DNA of 64,000 bases from Actinomycetota bacterium (GTDB lineage: Bacteria > Actinomycetota > Coriobacteriia > Anaerosomatales > Anaerosomataceae): NCBI GenBank assembly GCA_004348925.1, contig RCMX01000007.1:35347-99346 (forward strand). The letters run 5' to 3'. Positions 50,836-58,946 of this stretch are shown here, piece by piece (positions within the stretch are counted from its first letter, which is position 1; every line of letters starts with the position of its first letter). The position numbers were made by a program, and so were the translations under genes. The notes under the pieces were generated by a model, which was not told the DNA's origin, made no database searches, and saw only the letters and a list, made by a program, of their open reading frames with translations.

Positions 50836-53319
50836 CTACACTTCGTGACGCCGGGCCCAGGCCACGACGGCCTGCCCGAACGATACGCCCCCGTCATTCA
50901 CCGGGAGCCGGACATGTGTGATCGGCTGCAGCCCCGCACCGGTCAGGCCGAGGAACGCGCCATCCATGACGAGCCGGTTCATGAGAACGCCGCCCGCCAG
51001 GGCCACGACGCGCGTCTCGGCTGTCGCCGACGCCCGGACGCATTCGTCAACTATAGCGGCTGCGACCGCACGGTGGAAGCGCATCGAGACCGTGCCCGCA
51101 GGCACGCCGCGGGCAACATCGTCGAGCGCGGCTTCAAGCACGGGTGCGCTCTCGAGCACTGCGGGTTCACCCGGCGACACCCCGAAGCGATACGAGCCGT
51201 CCGCCGAGCGGTCGGCGATCGCTTCGAGCTCGATAGCGGCCTGGCCTTCGTAGCGCGCATCGTCTCGGACCCCGCAGATCGCCGCCATGGCGTCGAAGAG
51301 CCGTCCCATCGAGGATGTGAGCGGCGAGTTCACGCCGCGTTCGATCATGCGCATGAGCGTCGCCTCCTCGCCTTCGGCCATGCGCGCCCGCAGCGGCTCC
51401 GCGCCGGGATGGCCGAGCAACCCCGCCGCCGAAAGCGCGCCGATAGCCATGCGGGCAGGGCGCCGGACGGCCGCCGCGCCGCCGGGCATCGGCATGTGCG
51501 AGAGCCGCGCGAGCCGTTCGAACCCGCCGAGCGTCGCGAGCAGCACCTCGCCGCCCCAGATCGTGCCGTCGGTGCCGTAGCCGGTGCCGTCGAGCGCCAC
51601 GCCAATGAAAGGGCCGCCGATGCCGTGCTCGGCAGCCACGCCCGCGACGTGCGCGTGGTGGTGCTGTACGCCCACGGCCGGCAGCCCGAGCGCCAGCGCG
51701 TGCTTGCTGGAGAGGTACTCGGGATGCAGGTCGTAGGCGACGATGCCGGGCTTCACCCGGAAGAGCCGCTGGTAAAGCTCGATCGTGCGCTCGAAGGCGG
51801 CGAACGTCTCGGCGTTCTCCATATCGCCGATGTGCTGCGACACGAACGCGTACTCGCCGGTGAGGAGCGTCACCGTGTTCTTCTGCTCGGGCCCGAGCGC
51901 GAGGATATCCACATCCGAGGTGAACGGCAGCTTCAGCGGGAACGGCGCGAACCCGCGCGCCCGCCGCACGATCTCTGTGCCCGAGGAGACCACGCGCACG
52001 ACCGAGTCGTCGTAGCGCGAGCGGATCCCGCGGTCGTGGAGCAGCACGGCGTCCGCGATCTGGCCGAGACGGTCGAGCGCCTCGGCGTTGCCGGTGGCGA
52101 TCGGCTCCTCGCTGAGGTTCCCGGAGGTCATCACGAGCGGGATGCCCACCGCTGAGAGCAGCAGGTGGTGCAGCGGCGTGTACGGGAGCATGACGCCGAG
52201 CTCGGCGAGACCGGGGGCGAGCGAGGGGGCGAGGAGGTCGGCAGGGGTCGCCTGCTCGGACAATCCTCGCCGGGCGCGGGGTTCGGCAGAGCTCGCCTGC
52301 TCAGACAGTCCTCGCCGGACATCCGCAAACACCCCAGCGTCATCGGCCGGCTGCGGAACTCGCATTCGAGCCCCGCCGACCCCCGCGCCGCGCAGCCGCA
52401 GCAAGACAATCGGAGCCGCCGGGCTCGTTAACAGCTCCGATTCGTCGGTAGAGATGGCGCAGTACTCTGCGGCGAGCTCCAGGGTCGGCATCATCACGGC
52501 GAAGGGCTTGCCCCAGCGGCGTTTGCGGTCGCGGAGGCGGGCAACGGCGGCCTCGTTGGTGGCGTCGCACGCCAGCTGGAAGCCGCCGAGGCCTTTGATG
52601 GCCAGGATGCCGCCGTCGCGCAGGAGTGTGGTCGCGGCCTTGAGAATGGCGTCGCTGCGGATTCGCTCGGCATCGAGGTCGCGATGCGGGCGAGGGGAGG
52701 TCTCGACCTCGGGTCGCCACATCCAGTCGGCGGGCGCGTCTGCGGTGCCGTTGAGGTAGAGGCGCGGCCCGCAGACGAAGCATGCGTCGGGCTGCGCGTG
52801 GAAGCGGCGGTCGGCGGGGTCGCCGTACTCGGCGGTACACTCGGGGCACATCGGGAAGTTGCGCATGGTGGTCATCGGGCGGTCGTAGGGGACGTCGTCG
52901 ATGATCGTGAACCGCGGGCCGCAGTTGGTGCAGTTGATGAACGGGTAGCGGTAGCGGCGGTCACCGGGGTCGAAGAGCTCGTCGCGGCAGGCATCGCACG
53001 TGGCGATGTCAGGGGAGACGAGCGTCATCGCGCCCTCCTCGGCATGCGATGCGACGATCACGAAGTCGCTCGCGCCTTCCGGGTCGACGTCCTCGGCCAC
53101 CACGCTCTCCACGACCGCCATGGGCGGCGCTTCATCGCGAAGTGCGCGCTCGAAGGCGGTCAACGTCTCCGGTGACCCCTCGGCAAGACACCAAACACCG
53201 TCGGACGCGTTGCGCACCCAGCCGGTGATGCCGAGTCGACGTGCGAGGTTGTAGACGAATGGGCGATAGCCGACGCCTTGCACGACGCCGGTGACATGCA
53301 GCGAGACCGCGCGTGTCAC
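50836..53319 (-). CDS. hypF: Carbamoyltransferase HypF
   Basis: 827 residues. Makes the carbamoyl-adenylate that becomes the CN ligand of [NiFe]-hydrogenases. Order: acylphosphatase domain (about 1-90; VQGVGYRPFVYNLA), two zinc fingers (CDAC...CTNC and CPEC...CFVC, about 107-185), a YrdC domain (about 205-400; KGLGGFQLACDATNEAAVARLR), and a Kae1-like domain (about 480-827; HHHAHVAG, ALDGTGYGTDG, LAGGVLMNR). An unusual insertion of two 15-residue repeats lies near residues 334-361 in the YrdC part. GTG start 3 nt after the HEPN-type gene. Confidence 0.95.
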   Translation of the reverse strand: MTRAVSLHVTGVVQGVGYRPFVYNLARRLGITGWVRNASDGVWCLAEGSPETLTAFERALRDEAPPMAVVESVVAEDVDPEGASDFVIVASHAEEGAMTLVSPDIATCDACRDELFDPGDRRYRYPFINCTNCGPRFTIIDDVPYDRPMTTMRNFPMCPECTAEYGDPADRRFHAQPDACFVCGPRLYLNGTADAPADWMWRPEVETSPRPHRDLDAERIRSDAILKAATTLLRDGGILAIKGLGGFQLACDATNEAAVARLRDRKRRWGKPFAVMMPTLELAAEYCAISTDESELLTSPAAPIVLLRLRGAGVGGARMRVPQPADDAGVFADVRRGLSEQASSAEPRARRGLSEQATPADLLAPSLAPGLAELGVMLPYTPLHHLLLSAVGIPLVMTSGNLSEEPIATGNAEALDRLGQIADAVLLHDRGIRSRYDDSVVRVVSSGTEIVRRARGFAPFPLKLPFTSDVDILALGPEQKNTVTLLTGEYAFVSQHIGDMENAETFAAFERTIELYQRLFRVKPGIVAYDLHPEYLSSKHALALGLPAVGVQHHHAHVAGVAAEHGIGGPFIGVALDGTGYGTDGTIWGGEVLLATLGGFERLARLSHMPMPGGAAAVRRPARMAIGALSAAGLLGHPGAEPLRARMAEGEEATLMRMIERGVNSPLTSSMGRLFDAMAAICGVRDDARYEGQAAIELEAIADRSADGSYRFGVSPGEPAVLESAPVLEAALDDVARGVPAGTVSMRFHRAVAAAIVDECVRASATAETRVVALAGGVLMNRLVMDGAFLGLTGAGLQPITHVRLPVNDGGVSFGQAVVAWARRHEV
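52238..52320 (-). repeat. Direct repeat inside hypF (two 38-bp units, 45-bp period)
   Basis: Units at 52238-52275 and 52283-52320 are nearly identical and encode RRGLSEQASSAEPRA and RRGLSEQATPADLLA. The 45-bp period keeps the frame. The insertion is not expected in a YrdC domain and looks like an expanded or inserted in-frame element. Confidence 0.75.
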
Positions 53320-53322
53320 CCG

Positions 53323-53955
53323 TCAGCTCCGATGCTTGCCGTCAGCGACGAACCGGTTGTTGAGCAGCACGAAGAGCCTGTACGCCTGATCCAGAAGCTC
53401 CATGGCGTCAGCGCCCATCTCGGCATCGAGGCGCTCCCGCGGCCCGTTGAACGGCGAATCATGGATGAACGCGTTGCGCGCCTCGCGCATTGTGCGCCAG
53501 CGTTTCGGGAAGTCCCGGTAGCCAAGCTCCTCGGCGGCATCTTCGAACTCCTCGCCGGCGAGTGCCGGGAAGAGCTTGCCGATACGAACGCCGATCGAGC
53601 GTTGCGAGTCCATGACGACGCGTCGCACCCTGAGATCGGCGCCTTGCGCCTCCATCATCCGATCGACGATGTCCTCGAGGATGGTCTCGAGGAGTGCCAT
53701 GACGAGGATGACGACGATCTCACCGTCGCCTTGCGCCTGGTAGGCGCGGATGCGGTCGTCGAGCCGGCGAACGCGATCCGACGGAAACCGACGGCGCTCG
53801 ACGCCCATCGCGCCACACACCGGGCACGCGTGTTCCAGGTCCAGGAATCGAGGGTCGCCGGAGAGGAATCCGCAGCTTGGGCATTCCCAGTACGTCGGGG
53901 CGCCATCCGTCGACTCGGCGAAGACCGTTCTATGTGGCTTCTCGCTCGGCTTCAT
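53323..53955 (-). CDS. Zinc-ribbon protein with HEPN-like R-x4-H motif
   Basis: 210 residues, not assigned to a named family. A zinc ribbon uses C25/C28 and C44/C47 (CPSC...CPVC). The rest is alpha-helical; EARNAFIHDS contains R160 and H165 in the R-x4-6-H arrangement of HEPN RNases or HEPN ligand-binding domains, near the end of a long helical hairpin. HEPN proteins often cut RNA in defence or toxin systems, but no partner antitoxin or nuclease gene is next to it. It is 3 nt before hypF. Confidence 0.6.
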   Translation of the reverse strand: MKPSEKPHRTVFAESTDGAPTYWECPSCGFLSGDPRFLDLEHACPVCGAMGVERRRFPSDRVRRLDDRIRAYQAQGDGEIVVILVMALLETILEDIVDRMMEAQGADLRVRRVVMDSQRSIGVRIGKLFPALAGEEFEDAAEELGYRDFPKRWRTMREARNAFIHDSPFNGPRERLDAEMGADAMELLDQAYRLFVLLNNRFVADGKHRS

Positions 53956-53986
53956 GGTGCTCCCGACAGTCGCCGCGCGCCAGCGC

Positions 53987-54235
53987 CTAGAGGCGCTCCA
54001 CCGAGACGTCGCTGCTCTGGTCGAGGTGCAGCTTCTCGACGGCGCTCTCGAGCTTCTCGCGTGCCTCGCCGAGCATCACGGTGACCTGTGCGAGATCCGC
54101 GCTCGTCGCAGCCCGATTGCCGTGATCGGCAAGGTGGTGCAGTTGTTCGAGCCACTGCTGGGAGAGCGCCAGCGAATCATTCACCATCGCGACGGCCAGC
54201 TTCATCTGGCCGGTGTTGATGCCGCCTTCACACAT
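53987..54235 (-). CDS. Hypothetical 82-residue helical protein
   Basis: No family recognised. The protein is mostly helical, with a leucine-rich middle (LALSQQWLEQLHHLADH) and a predicted C-terminal coiled region (VMLGEAREKLESAVEKLHLD). There is no signal peptide or membrane segment. A strong GAGGAGG stands before the ATG, which supports real translation. It is placed between trxA and the zinc-ribbon gene, with a palindrome in the gap to trxA. Confidence 0.55.
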   Translation of the reverse strand: MCEGGINTGQMKLAVAMVNDSLALSQQWLEQLHHLADHGNRAATSADLAQVTVMLGEAREKLESAVEKLHLDQSSDVSVERL

Positions 54236-54336
54236 GCACGTTCCTCCTCACGTCGCGTGGCAGCGGGTGCTGCCGACTCCACTGGCCCGGTCATGCTGCA
54301 GCGCGACAGAGTGCCGTGCATTCGACGACCTGGTTT

Positions 54337-54352
54337 CCGGCGCGTGCGCCGG
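54337..54352. terminator. Palindromic hairpin downstream of trxA
   Basis: CCGGCGCGTGCGCCGG is a perfect 16-base palindrome, 11 nt after the trxA stop. It could act as a partial terminator before the next minus-strand gene. It lacks a T tract. Confidence 0.4.
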
Positions 54353-54362
54353 GTCGTGCCGA

Positions 54363-54692
54363 CTAGCCGAGCCAGACCGAGAGCTCTTCGACCAGCCGCT
54401 TCTTGGGCATCGCGCCGACGAGCTTCTTCGCGACTTCGCCGTCTTTGAAGACGAGCAGCGTCGGAATCGAGAGGATATCGAACTTGGTGGCGGTGCCCGG
54501 ATTGTCATCGACGTTGAGCTTGGCGACGACGATCTTCTCCTCGTACTCGGCAGCGATCTCCTCAAGCACGGGCTCCATCATGCGGCACGGACCGCACCAG
54601 GGCGCCCAGAAGTCGAGCACCACCGGCTTGCCGCTCTTGACGACATCCTCCTCGAAGCTGGCGTCGGTCACATGCTTCAGGTTCTCGCTCAT
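54363..54692 (-). CDS. trxA: Thioredoxin
   Basis: 109 residues, standard length. Cytoplasmic disulfide reductase with active site WCGPC (about 32-36) in DFWAPWCGPCRMMEPVL and the cis-proline loop SIPTLLVFKDG. AAGGAG precedes the ATG. It lies 30 nt after trxB, so reductase and thioredoxin are made together. A link to the Sec-containing DsbA-like protein elsewhere in the window is possible but not shown. Confidence 0.97.
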   Translation of the reverse strand: MSENLKHVTDASFEEDVVKSGKPVVLDFWAPWCGPCRMMEPVLEEIAAEYEEKIVVAKLNVDDNPGTATKFDILSIPTLLVFKDGEVAKKLVGAMPKKRLVEELSVWLG

Positions 54693-54722
54693 TCCGGGCT
54701 CCTTCCGGGGGTACGTTCGTGT

Positions 54723-55670
54723 CTAGATCGAGCAGAGCCGCTCGTCGATCCACCGCAGTGCTTCGAACGCTGCCGAGGCACCCTTTGCTGCCGCCGTGAT
54801 GACCTGCTTCAGATCAGAATCAGTCACGTCACCGGCCGCGTACAGGCCAGGATACGACGTGAGACCGTTGTGGTCTATCTTGATGTACCCCGCCTGGTCC
54901 AGGTCGCACAGGTTCGCGACAAGTTCGCTCTTGGGCTCCACGCCGACGAAGATGAACACGCCGTCGAGCGGGAGCAGGAGCTCGGGATCGCCCTTGGTGG
55001 ACGCGAGTCTGATACCGGTGACCTTGCCGTTCTCGCCAACCACTTCCGAGACAACCCTGCTGAGCTCGAAGGCGATCTTCTCGTTCGCGAAGCACTTCTC
55101 CTGGATGCACTTCGTCGCGCGAAGCTCGTCGCGGCGATGCACGATGTGGACCCGGCTCGCGAACTTGGTGAGGAAGAGCGCCTCCTCCACGGCAGCGTCT
55201 CCGCCGCCGATGACCGCGACGACCTTGTCTCGGAAGAAGGCGCCGTCGCACGTCGCACACCAGGAGACTCCACGTCCGGTGAACTCGGCCTCACCGGGCA
55301 CACCGAGCCGCTTGGGAACCGCGCCCGTCGCGAGGATCACGGCATGCGCGACGACCTGCACACCTTCCGAGTCGGTGAGCAGGAAGTCGATGCCCTGGGG
55401 CTCGATCTTCTCGATTGCCGCGAAGGTGCGGAACTCGGCGCCGAACCTCTCGGCCTGCCGGTGCATCAGGTCGCCGATCTCCATGCCGGAGATGCCGTCA
55501 GGGAATCCGGGGTAGTTCTCGACCCAGTCCGTCGTGATGATCTGGCCGCCGGGGAGCCCGCTTTCGAACACGACCGTCTTGGCCCGGGCGCGCGACGCGT
55601 AGAGAGCGGCGGTAAGGCCGGCAGGCCCACCGCCGATGATGGCTATGTCGATGATCTCTTGCTCTGGCAT
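54723..55670 (-). CDS. trxB: Thioredoxin reductase
   Basis: 315-residue flavoprotein that reduces thioredoxin with NADPH. FAD motif IIGGGPAGLTAALYASRA (about 11-28), redox-active CATC (about 136-139), NADPH motif VIGGGDAAVEEALFL, and FAD-binding GLYAAGDVTDS near the C-terminus. It follows the PIN-TPR gene by 2 nt and precedes trxA. Confidence 0.96.
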   Translation of the reverse strand: MPEQEIIDIAIIGGGPAGLTAALYASRARAKTVVFESGLPGGQIITTDWVENYPGFPDGISGMEIGDLMHRQAERFGAEFRTFAAIEKIEPQGIDFLLTDSEGVQVVAHAVILATGAVPKRLGVPGEAEFTGRGVSWCATCDGAFFRDKVVAVIGGGDAAVEEALFLTKFASRVHIVHRRDELRATKCIQEKCFANEKIAFELSRVVSEVVGENGKVTGIRLASTKGDPELLLPLDGVFIFVGVEPKSELVANLCDLDQAGYIKIDHNGLTSYPGLYAAGDVTDSDLKQVITAAAKGASAAFEALRWIDERLCSI

Positions 55671-55672
55671 TG

Positions 55673-56818
55673 CTACTGGACTCCTCCTGTGAGATCTCGT
55701 ATCCCGAGTGCGTCGACGTCGAGCGGCTGACCGGCCGCTCGGGCTTCCGTGATGATCGACGCAAGATTCTTTTTCGCTTCGTCGCCGATGAGCTGCGTGT
55801 GGGCGTCGCCGTCCTTGGTGAGCTCGACAACCCGCTTGAAGCTCTGTGCAGCAGCCTGATAATCGGTCCGACCGCGCCAGTAGAAGATTCCCAGGTTGAA
55901 GTTCGCCTGGATATGGTCGGGCTGGGCCTCGAGCACCCGGGTCGCTTCCTGGATCGCCTTGTCGGTTGCTCCGGCGTAGAAGTACATCGCCGAGAGATCC
56001 GTGCGGACGTTCACGTCGTCAGGCTTGGTCTTCAAGTAGCGCTCGTAGTAGTCGATCGCCTTCTGCGCGAATGTCACATCGCCCGTCTGGTCGCGCAGGT
56101 TGTAGTACGCATCCGCCACTTGCTGCATGCTGTCCAGATCCCCGGGACTGGCTTGCAGCGCGACGAGCCCGTCGAGCAGGCTGCGCTGATCGGCGGAGAG
56201 CATGTCGCGGAACTCGGTGGGGACGCCCGCTCCGGCTGCCGGCGCCTTGTCGGTGAGGTTGGTCGCATAGAAGGCGAGCGCAAGGACCGCTGCGAACACG
56301 GCGATCGCGATGGCGAGAATGGTGAACGGCACCCGGTATCGCTGGAACGGTCTGATGATGAACCGACGGGCGAATCCCGCCTCCATCTCCGCCCGACGCT
56401 CGACCTTGATACCGAGAGACTGCGCTTTGAGCAGCATGTTGAGGTCGTTGGTGATGAGCGTGAGGTCCTCGCACTCGAGCTGACACACCTGAGCAGCGAC
56501 GGCAAGGATGCGGTCGTCTGCGTTCCGGTTCGAGAGGCCTTCGGGCATGTCCAGGTCAGAGCGCAAGGCAACGACCCGAATGGTGCCGCCGCCGGGTGTT
56601 TCGACGCCGCTCGAAAGGCTGCCGGTCTCGGAGAACTCGAAGAGCATCCGACTGACTTCGCGTCCCCTGAAGCGTAGATCGGGGTCGACTCGCTGCGTCT
56701 TCAGTTTGTCGATCTCGCCGAGGACCGTCTCGGGAATGATTACCTCGGCGTCCGGGAACGCCGTGAGCGCCGACGGGTCGGCGAGCAGAACGTTCGTGTC
56801 CAGTACTACGGTGCGCAT
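55673..56818 (-). CDS. PIN-domain protein fused to a membrane helix and TPR domain
   Basis: 381 residues. Residues 1-142 are a PIN nuclease domain of the kind joined to PhoH ATPases (VVLDTNVLL, IPETVLGEIDKL, LITNDLNMLLKA) with acidic residues D7, E35, D101/D102 and D125 intact. A transmembrane helix (about 163-184) follows, then an extracytoplasmic stretch with TPR repeats (about 225-350; YYNLRDQTGDVTFAQKAIDYYERYL). The cytoplasmic domain could cut RNA; the outer TPR would bind a protein. This combination is unusual. It is in the run leading to trxB. Confidence 0.75.
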   Translation of the reverse strand: MRTVVLDTNVLLADPSALTAFPDAEVIIPETVLGEIDKLKTQRVDPDLRFRGREVSRMLFEFSETGSLSSGVETPGGGTIRVVALRSDLDMPEGLSNRNADDRILAVAAQVCQLECEDLTLITNDLNMLLKAQSLGIKVERRAEMEAGFARRFIIRPFQRYRVPFTILAIAIAVFAAVLALAFYATNLTDKAPAAGAGVPTEFRDMLSADQRSLLDGLVALQASPGDLDSMQQVADAYYNLRDQTGDVTFAQKAIDYYERYLKTKPDDVNVRTDLSAMYFYAGATDKAIQEATRVLEAQPDHIQANFNLGIFYWRGRTDYQAAAQSFKRVVELTKDGDAHTQLIGDEAKKNLASIITEARAAGQPLDVDALGIRDLTGGVQ

Positions 56819-56848
56819 ATCGCCTCGCTTCTCGGAGGATCGCCGCTC

Positions 56849-58828
56849 TTACTCGTCGGAAGACTCTTCTGGCATAGTACCAGCACCCGCGGCCCGGACC
56901 CTACGCCGGATGAACCACAGCAGGCCGACCATGAAGGCAAACACCATGCCGAGCGTGGCCAACCGGTCCAGATACGACGCCTGGACGTGCACCGTCGCCT
57001 CGCGTATGACGAGGTCCCCCGCAGTGAGGCGGATGTTGAGGGTGTCGGTGAGTTCCGAGCCCATGTCGACGGGTATCGTCAGCACGTTCTCGCCTGCGTC
57101 GAGCGAAATCGGTCGCGGCGATGCGCCTGCGGTCACCCGCCCGGCGGAGGTGACAAGCGTGAGCTTGAGGGGCTTGCCCGTGCCGTTCACGACCGAGACG
57201 GGAACCTCGCCCGTGCGGTTGGAGAGCGTCACATCGCGGGCTCCGATGGTCACCGCCGCGAAGAGATCGTCGACGTAGCGCGTTGCAGATGCAGCGAACG
57301 CCCGTCCGCGATCGGCAAGCGCGTACTTTCGGTCGGGACCTGCCCAGCACAGGCTTTCGGCGACGTAGGCCGCGGTCAACGCGGCACGCGCATCCGGATC
57401 GTCAGGACCAAGCGCCGCGCTGACCGCGGTGGCACGCGAGCGGGCTGCGCTCACATCCGTCCAGTAGCCGGCCGGGGCCCCGCGCCCGGGAACCTGCGGT
57501 ACCAGCGTGCCCTGGCGCGGGTCCTGGTAGCCAGCGGCATCCGTCGCGTCCACGATCGTCACCCATGGCAGCTCGGCTAGCCAGTCGAGCGAACGCTCGA
57601 AGCTGGCGAACGTGTCCCGCGTACCGGGACCGATCTCGTATCGCAGCACGAGCGGTTCTCCGGGGGGGGCGTTCGTCGCCCGCGCGAAGAGGACATCGTA
57701 GAAGTCATCTGCCGAGTCTTCGGCCGCAGCGCGTACCGGACGCGAGTCGTAGACGAGTGCACGAACATCGCTCGTGCCGAGCGCATAGACTCCCGGGCCT
57801 GCCGTGGTGTTCCCCGAGCGGACGGAGGCTGCCTCCAGCACTGCGAACGAGACGCCGCGACGCTCCAATGCGGGTAGCGCCTCGGCTGGCAGGTCGTCGC
57901 CGAGAAACGCGGTCCCGCTTGAGACTTCGGATCCGAGCGCCGACTTGACCACGCTGTCGGTCATCGACCATTGCCCGTCAAGGTCATCGAGTGCATCGAT
58001 GGCGGCCAGGCCCGCGATATCTGGCTCCGCGTAGGGCACGTCGAGCATCGTCACCCTGCCGCCGCCGAGCAGCGTCCTGACCCGGTCGAGCACGCGACGG
58101 CTTGCGGTGGCGCCGGGAGAGGACTCCGGGAATTCCTTGATCCCTTCGGGTCCCGAGGTCTCGTAGCCGTCTGCTGCACGCTGCCACTCTTCCAGCATGA
58201 GAGGAGAGATCGCGAGCGACAGCTTCAGCGCGGGATGAGCAGCGACGACCTCGGCAAGCTGCTCCGCCTCGGTGCGCACCGCAGGATACATGGCGGGATC
58301 CGCGAGAAACCGTCCGCTCGGGTCCACGCCAGGCGAGCAGGTGAGGCGCATCGCGATGACCACGGGGACTGTCGGGGGCGTCCCATCAAGGACCAGCATG
58401 CGGCTTGTCGCCTCGGTGGCCTGTGAGCCGGTCGCAAGCACGCGTACCTCGATGGGGTAGCGACCCTGCTGGAGCGACAGGTCCTGCAGCTGGCGCGAGA
58501 ACCGGATGGTCTGCACGCCCGCTTTGACGTTGTGGCGGACCTCGGTCTTCTGGTACAAGAGACGTCCGTCCGCGTTCTTCAGACGGAAACGCACCTCGAA
58601 GTACTCAGCATCTGAGCTCAGTTCGCTGACGACGTCGGCCTTGAGCGCCCCGCTCGTCGACACCGTAGGGTTTGTCTGCTCGATTCTTACCGAGACCGCC
58701 TGCTGCGCGGGTGCCGCAGCGGAGGTCTCCTGTGACGGTGGTTGAGCGTGCGCGCTCAGCCCCGATGGCGCGAGAAGCGCCGCAGAGAGCATGATGACGA
58801 GCGTGCGATGTCCGATCCTGCTTCGCAT
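56849..58828 (-). CDS. Large membrane-anchored exoprotein, unknown function (DUF6049-like?)
   Basis: 659 residues. A signal peptide ([19 protein letters not shown]) and one C-terminal transmembrane helix (about 623-641, followed by [10 protein letters not shown]) put nearly the whole protein outside. Residues about 50-150 look like a beta-sandwich; about 160-450 resemble the catalytic barrel region of carbohydrate-active or DUF6049-type proteins ([32 protein letters not shown]) without clear catalytic residues; about 520-620 is a second beta domain. Start set at [10 protein letters not shown]. It is the first gene of the minus-strand series and diverges from lon. Confidence 0.55.
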   Translation of the reverse strand: MRSRIGHRTLVIMLSAALLAPSGLSAHAQPPSQETSAAAPAQQAVSVRIEQTNPTVSTSGALKADVVSELSSDAEYFEVRFRLKNADGRLLYQKTEVRHNVKAGVQTIRFSRQLQDLSLQQGRYPIEVRVLATGSQATEATSRMLVLDGTPPTVPVVIAMRLTCSPGVDPSGRFLADPAMYPAVRTEAEQLAEVVAAHPALKLSLAISPLMLEEWQRAADGYETSGPEGIKEFPESSPGATASRRVLDRVRTLLGGGRVTMLDVPYAEPDIAGLAAIDALDDLDGQWSMTDSVVKSALGSEVSSGTAFLGDDLPAEALPALERRGVSFAVLEAASVRSGNTTAGPGVYALGTSDVRALVYDSRPVRAAAEDSADDFYDVLFARATNAPPGEPLVLRYEIGPGTRDTFASFERSLDWLAELPWVTIVDATDAAGYQDPRQGTLVPQVPGRGAPAGYWTDVSAARSRATAVSAALGPDDPDARAALTAAYVAESLCWAGPDRKYALADRGRAFAASATRYVDDLFAAVTIGARDVTLSNRTGEVPVSVVNGTGKPLKLTLVTSAGRVTAGASPRPISLDAGENVLTIPVDMGSELTDTLNIRLTAGDLVIREATVHVQASYLDRLATLGMVFAFMVGLLWFIRRRVRAAGAGTMPEESSDE

Positions 58829-58946
58829 GAAAGCCGCCTGTCGGCCGCCTCCGGCGAGCGGAGGCAGGGTCACGATGTTCGAAGGAGAAGTACTGGGGAA
58901 GATTATCTCACGACCGACCCCGCTAGCACGAAAGGACGTTGCCTTG

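Noticed and set aside
50542..52155. 537-codon plus-strand frame
   Set aside because: Antisense of hypC/hypF with shadow-type composition.
58829..58946. CIRCE or HAIR heat-shock operator upstream of lon
   Set aside because: Neither inverted repeat was found.
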